From Alphaproteobacteria bacterium (GTDB lineage: Bacteria > Pseudomonadota > Alphaproteobacteria > UBA8366), in contig JABJCS010000678.1 of assembly GCA_018665505.1 (NCBI GenBank), positions 1-7,864 on the forward strand: a stretch of 7,864 bases of DNA, read 5' to 3'. The notes beneath the pieces are model-generated. The model saw only the letters and a list, made by a program, of their open reading frames with translations, did no database searches and was not told the origin of the DNA. Made by a program: the position numbers and the translations under genes. The stretch's first letter is position 1. Each line of letters begins with the position of its first letter. Below, piece by piece: positions 6,368-7,864 of this stretch.

Positions 6368-6468
6368 GAGGATTCTCCCTCGGTTCTGTCGCTAGTTTAT
6401 CCGGGCCACAGCGAACTCGTCATCTTCCAAATTCGGAAGTACGAAGAGAATGCATATCCGCATGGCGG
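6368..6468 (-). promoter_or_regulatory. Leader of glcD with ribosome site, weak promoter candidate and 16-bp dyad
   Basis: This 101-nt gap precedes glcD. A good ribosome site (AGGGAG on the minus strand, 6375-6380) lies 7 nt from the start. ATGACG (6418-6423) and TAAACT (6394-6399), read on the minus strand with an 18-bp spacer, match sigma-70 at four of six positions each, which is weak. Directly upstream of the possible -35 is a near-perfect 16-bp dyad at 6424-6439 (CTTCC, AAATTC, GGAAG; 14 of 16 positions symmetrical), suited to a dimeric regulator. No terminator is visible after the dehydrogenase gene, so read-through from upstream is equally likely. Confidence 0.35.
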
Positions 6469-7509
6469 TCAGTAACGCAAGCCTCGATCGACGACGTTCC
6501 GCAGAGGTTTTCCGGCATACCAGCGGGCAATGTTGTCGAAGACGAGGTCGATGGTGAGCGGCGCATAATTATCGTCGTCATCGGAAGAGACATGCGGTTT
6601 GAGGATGACGTTGGGCGCGCTCCATAGAGGCGAGTCGGACGGAAGAGGTTCCGGGTCGAAGACATCGAGGATGGCGCCTCGTATCCGTCTGTCGACGAGA
6701 CGTTGGCGAAGTGCTTCATAATCCACGATCCGAGCCCGGCCCATATTGATCAGGCCCGCCTCAGGGCGCAAACAATCGAGAGCCGAGGCATTGATCAAGC
6801 CCTCAGTTTCCAATGTTAAAGGTGCGGCGACGAGGACAAAATCGGCGCGGCGCATCATTTCATGCAGTCGGTCCGGCGTTCCCATCTCGTGGGCCGAGCG
6901 ATGTGATTTTCCACTGCGCCGAATGCCGAGGACGTGCAGGCCTAGTTTGCGGGCCGCTTTTGCGGCGGCAACGCCCATATTACCGACACCGATGATGAGA
7001 GCGGTCTTGCCCTGAATTGCCGTCGCGTAATGACGCTTCCATAGGCCTTCCCGCTGGACGGTCACCGTCTCCGGGATGCGCTCATTCAGCATCAGCAGCG
7101 CCGTCATGGCGAATTGCTCCGCCTTGGGTGCATGGACGCCCCGGTTGTTGGTGAGGACGGTGCCCGGCGGTAGCCAGTCGAGTGGCATTATATGCTCGAT
7201 CCCGGCCCCCGTCATGTGGATCCATTTAAGGCGCGGGGCGAGAGTTTCCGTCTCTGAATACGGAAATCGCCAGCCGACGAGAATATCCGCATCCTCGACC
7301 ATATGCCTGTAGTCGTTTGCGTCTTCTGTGACCGTAACGTCGATCCGTGCCGCGAGGTCCGGATGGCGTGCGGCGGCGGCGGCATAACGCTCTGGCGTGA
7401 CTTTATAGACCAGATCCATCGGCGCCACATTTTGAATATGGAGGCGCAGGCGCTCCGGTGGCGCGGTCCAGCCTTTCGGCATCCTGATACGGCGAGCGGA
7501 TGCTACCAT
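6469..7509 (-). CDS. D-2-hydroxyacid dehydrogenase (glyoxylate/hydroxypyruvate reductase type)
   Basis: This 346-residue cytoplasmic enzyme should interconvert a 2-oxoacid and a D-2-hydroxyacid with NAD(P)H. Visible: the substrate-domain motif KWIHMTGAGIEHI (95-107), NNRGVHAPKAEQFAM (121-135), the Rossmann loop IGVGNMG (173-179), and catalytic Arg258 (INMGRARIVD), Glu287 (DVFDPEPLP) and His306 (LKPHVSSDD). The usual GRG at the Arg is GRA here. After the second Rossmann strand the sequence is GIRRSGKS (195-202), with Arg197-Arg198 where NAD-specific relatives carry Asp; this suggests NADPH preference. The ATG at 7509 is only 4 nt past the stop of the upstream oxygenase gene, which suggests translational coupling. 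The frame is open to 7587 but that extension lies inside the oxygenase gene and is Arg/Lys-rich. Next to glcDEF, glyoxylate or hydroxypyruvate is a natural substrate guess; this is not proven. Confidence 0.9.
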   Translation of the reverse strand: MVASARRIRMPKGWTAPPERLRLHIQNVAPMDLVYKVTPERYAAAAARHPDLAARIDVTVTEDANDYRHMVEDADILVGWRFPYSETETLAPRLKWIHMTGAGIEHIMPLDWLPPGTVLTNNRGVHAPKAEQFAMTALLMLNERIPETVTVQREGLWKRHYATAIQGKTALIIGVGNMGVAAAKAARKLGLHVLGIRRSGKSHRSAHEMGTPDRLHEMMRRADFVLVAAPLTLETEGLINASALDCLRPEAGLINMGRARIVDYEALRQRLVDRRIRGAILDVFDPEPLPSDSPLWSAPNVILKPHVSSDDDDNYAPLTIDLVFDNIARWYAGKPLRNVVDRGLRY

Positions 7510-7513
7510 CGAC

Positions 7514-7864
7514 CTATTCCGCCGCCGCTTGGGTTTCGGAGCCGTGTCCGTCGAGCAATTGTTCCACGATCCAGCGGTCGACCGCATTGACGCCCCATTC
7601 GCGACGAGCGAGCCGGCCCGGCAGCGCTAGTGGCGATGTGATGCCCGCTTGCTGGCGCTCGCAGATGACGTTGTCTTCCGTATGAGTCATATCCCAGCGG
7701 CGATAATAGCGCTCGGCAATTTTCTCGAAATCGGGCCGCGCTACTGTTTCGCGCGGGAAGCCGGAGCCGACGACGAGCTCAATCCGCGCCGCGCCGCGGG
7801 GGCGTATTTCCATCCACCAAAAGCAATCCGATGTAGCGACGAAATATGTCGAGGGATAGAGGCC
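7514..7864 (-). CDS. Rieske-type aromatic ring-hydroxylating dioxygenase alpha subunit, C-terminal part (partial)
   Basis: The right edge cuts this gene; 116 C-terminal residues are visible and the frame is open to the edge. The ATG at 7813 is an internal Met. The sequence fits the end of the catalytic domain of Rieske oxygenase alpha subunits: YPSTYFVATSDCFWWMEIRP (3-22 of the visible part), a helical segment ERYYRRWD (51-58), then HTEDNVICERQQAGITSP (61-78). In this family the Asp of the ED...E.QQ.G segment is the third ligand of the mononuclear iron, so Asp64 of the fragment is the likely ligand. LARREWGVNAVDRWIVEQL (85-103) is the usual closing helix. The Rieske [2Fe-2S] domain and the two His iron ligands would lie outside the window. 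The enzyme would use O2 and reductant for ring hydroxylation, O- or N-dealkylation or a similar reaction. Its substrate cannot be told from this fragment. It shares an operon with the dehydrogenase. Confidence 0.8.
   Translation of the reverse strand, partial: GLYPSTYFVATSDCFWWMEIRPRGAARIELVVGSGFPRETVARPDFEKIAERYYRRWDMTHTEDNVICERQQAGITSPLALPGRLARREWGVNAVDRWIVEQLLDGHGSETQAAAE

Noticed and set aside
6420..6719. Minus-strand frame of 99 codons overlapping the end of the hydroxyacid dehydrogenase.
   Set aside because: It is a shifted frame within the dehydrogenase gene, whose own frame is intact through the conserved catalytic motifs and C-terminus.
7510..7587. Upstream extension of the hydroxyacid dehydrogenase frame to an ATG at 7587.
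   Set aside because: The added 26 residues are inside the oxygenase coding end, are basic and unlike the family, and the ATG at 7509 sits right after the oxygenase stop.
1..7864. tRNA, rRNA, CRISPR array, insertion sequence or phage genes.
   Set aside because: Reading both strands showed no regularly spaced direct repeats, transposase-like protein or tRNA-like cloverleaf that I could support.

Overview
The window looks like chromosomal DNA of a GC-rich alphaproteobacterium, possibly Rhodospirillales-like. This is inferred from the bactofilin sequence, the codon usage and an intergenic palindrome whose spurious translation (PGHAQHEPGIT) I associate from memory with alphaproteobacterial genomes. 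No database search was possible. I see no transposase, integrase, tRNA, rRNA or CRISPR array.

Left part, 1-2199: the 3' part of a bactofilin cytoskeleton gene (+) runs off the left edge. It converges on a DUF3237/UPF0311 gene (-). That gene shares a 126-bp divergent upstream region with a PhoD-like phosphodiesterase/alkaline phosphatase gene (+), which has a twin-arginine lipoprotein-type leader. The divergent region carries a perfect 12-bp palindrome inside a possible promoter spacer.

Right part, 2179-7864: everything lies on the minus strand and reads from right to left. The order is the 3' end of a Rieske-type oxygenase alpha subunit (cut by the right edge), a D-2-hydroxyacid dehydrogenase starting 4 nt after it, then glcD, glcE and glcF, the three subunits of glycolate oxidase. 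glcF overlaps the end of the phoD-like gene by 21 bp, tail to tail. GlcD and GlcE are paralogous FAD subunits and GlcF is the [4Fe-4S] subunit. Together they oxidise glycolate (and often D-lactate) to the 2-oxoacid and pass electrons to the respiratory chain. The neighbouring dehydrogenase is of the glyoxylate/hydroxypyruvate reductase type and could run the reverse reaction with NAD(P)H. The block is therefore a 2-hydroxyacid/2-oxoacid module beside an oxygenase.

The most unusual non-coding feature is the 169-nt glcD-glcE spacer. It consists almost entirely of four consecutive inverted repeats (4733-4873): a long imperfect hairpin followed by a T-run on the plus strand, a two-tier hairpin, a REP-like palindrome and a small hairpin just after the glcD stop. 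The rest of the window is tightly packed and mostly ordinary metabolism. I found no convincing wholly new system. The best leads are the structured spacer and the oxygenase/hydroxyacid dehydrogenase/GlcDEF association.
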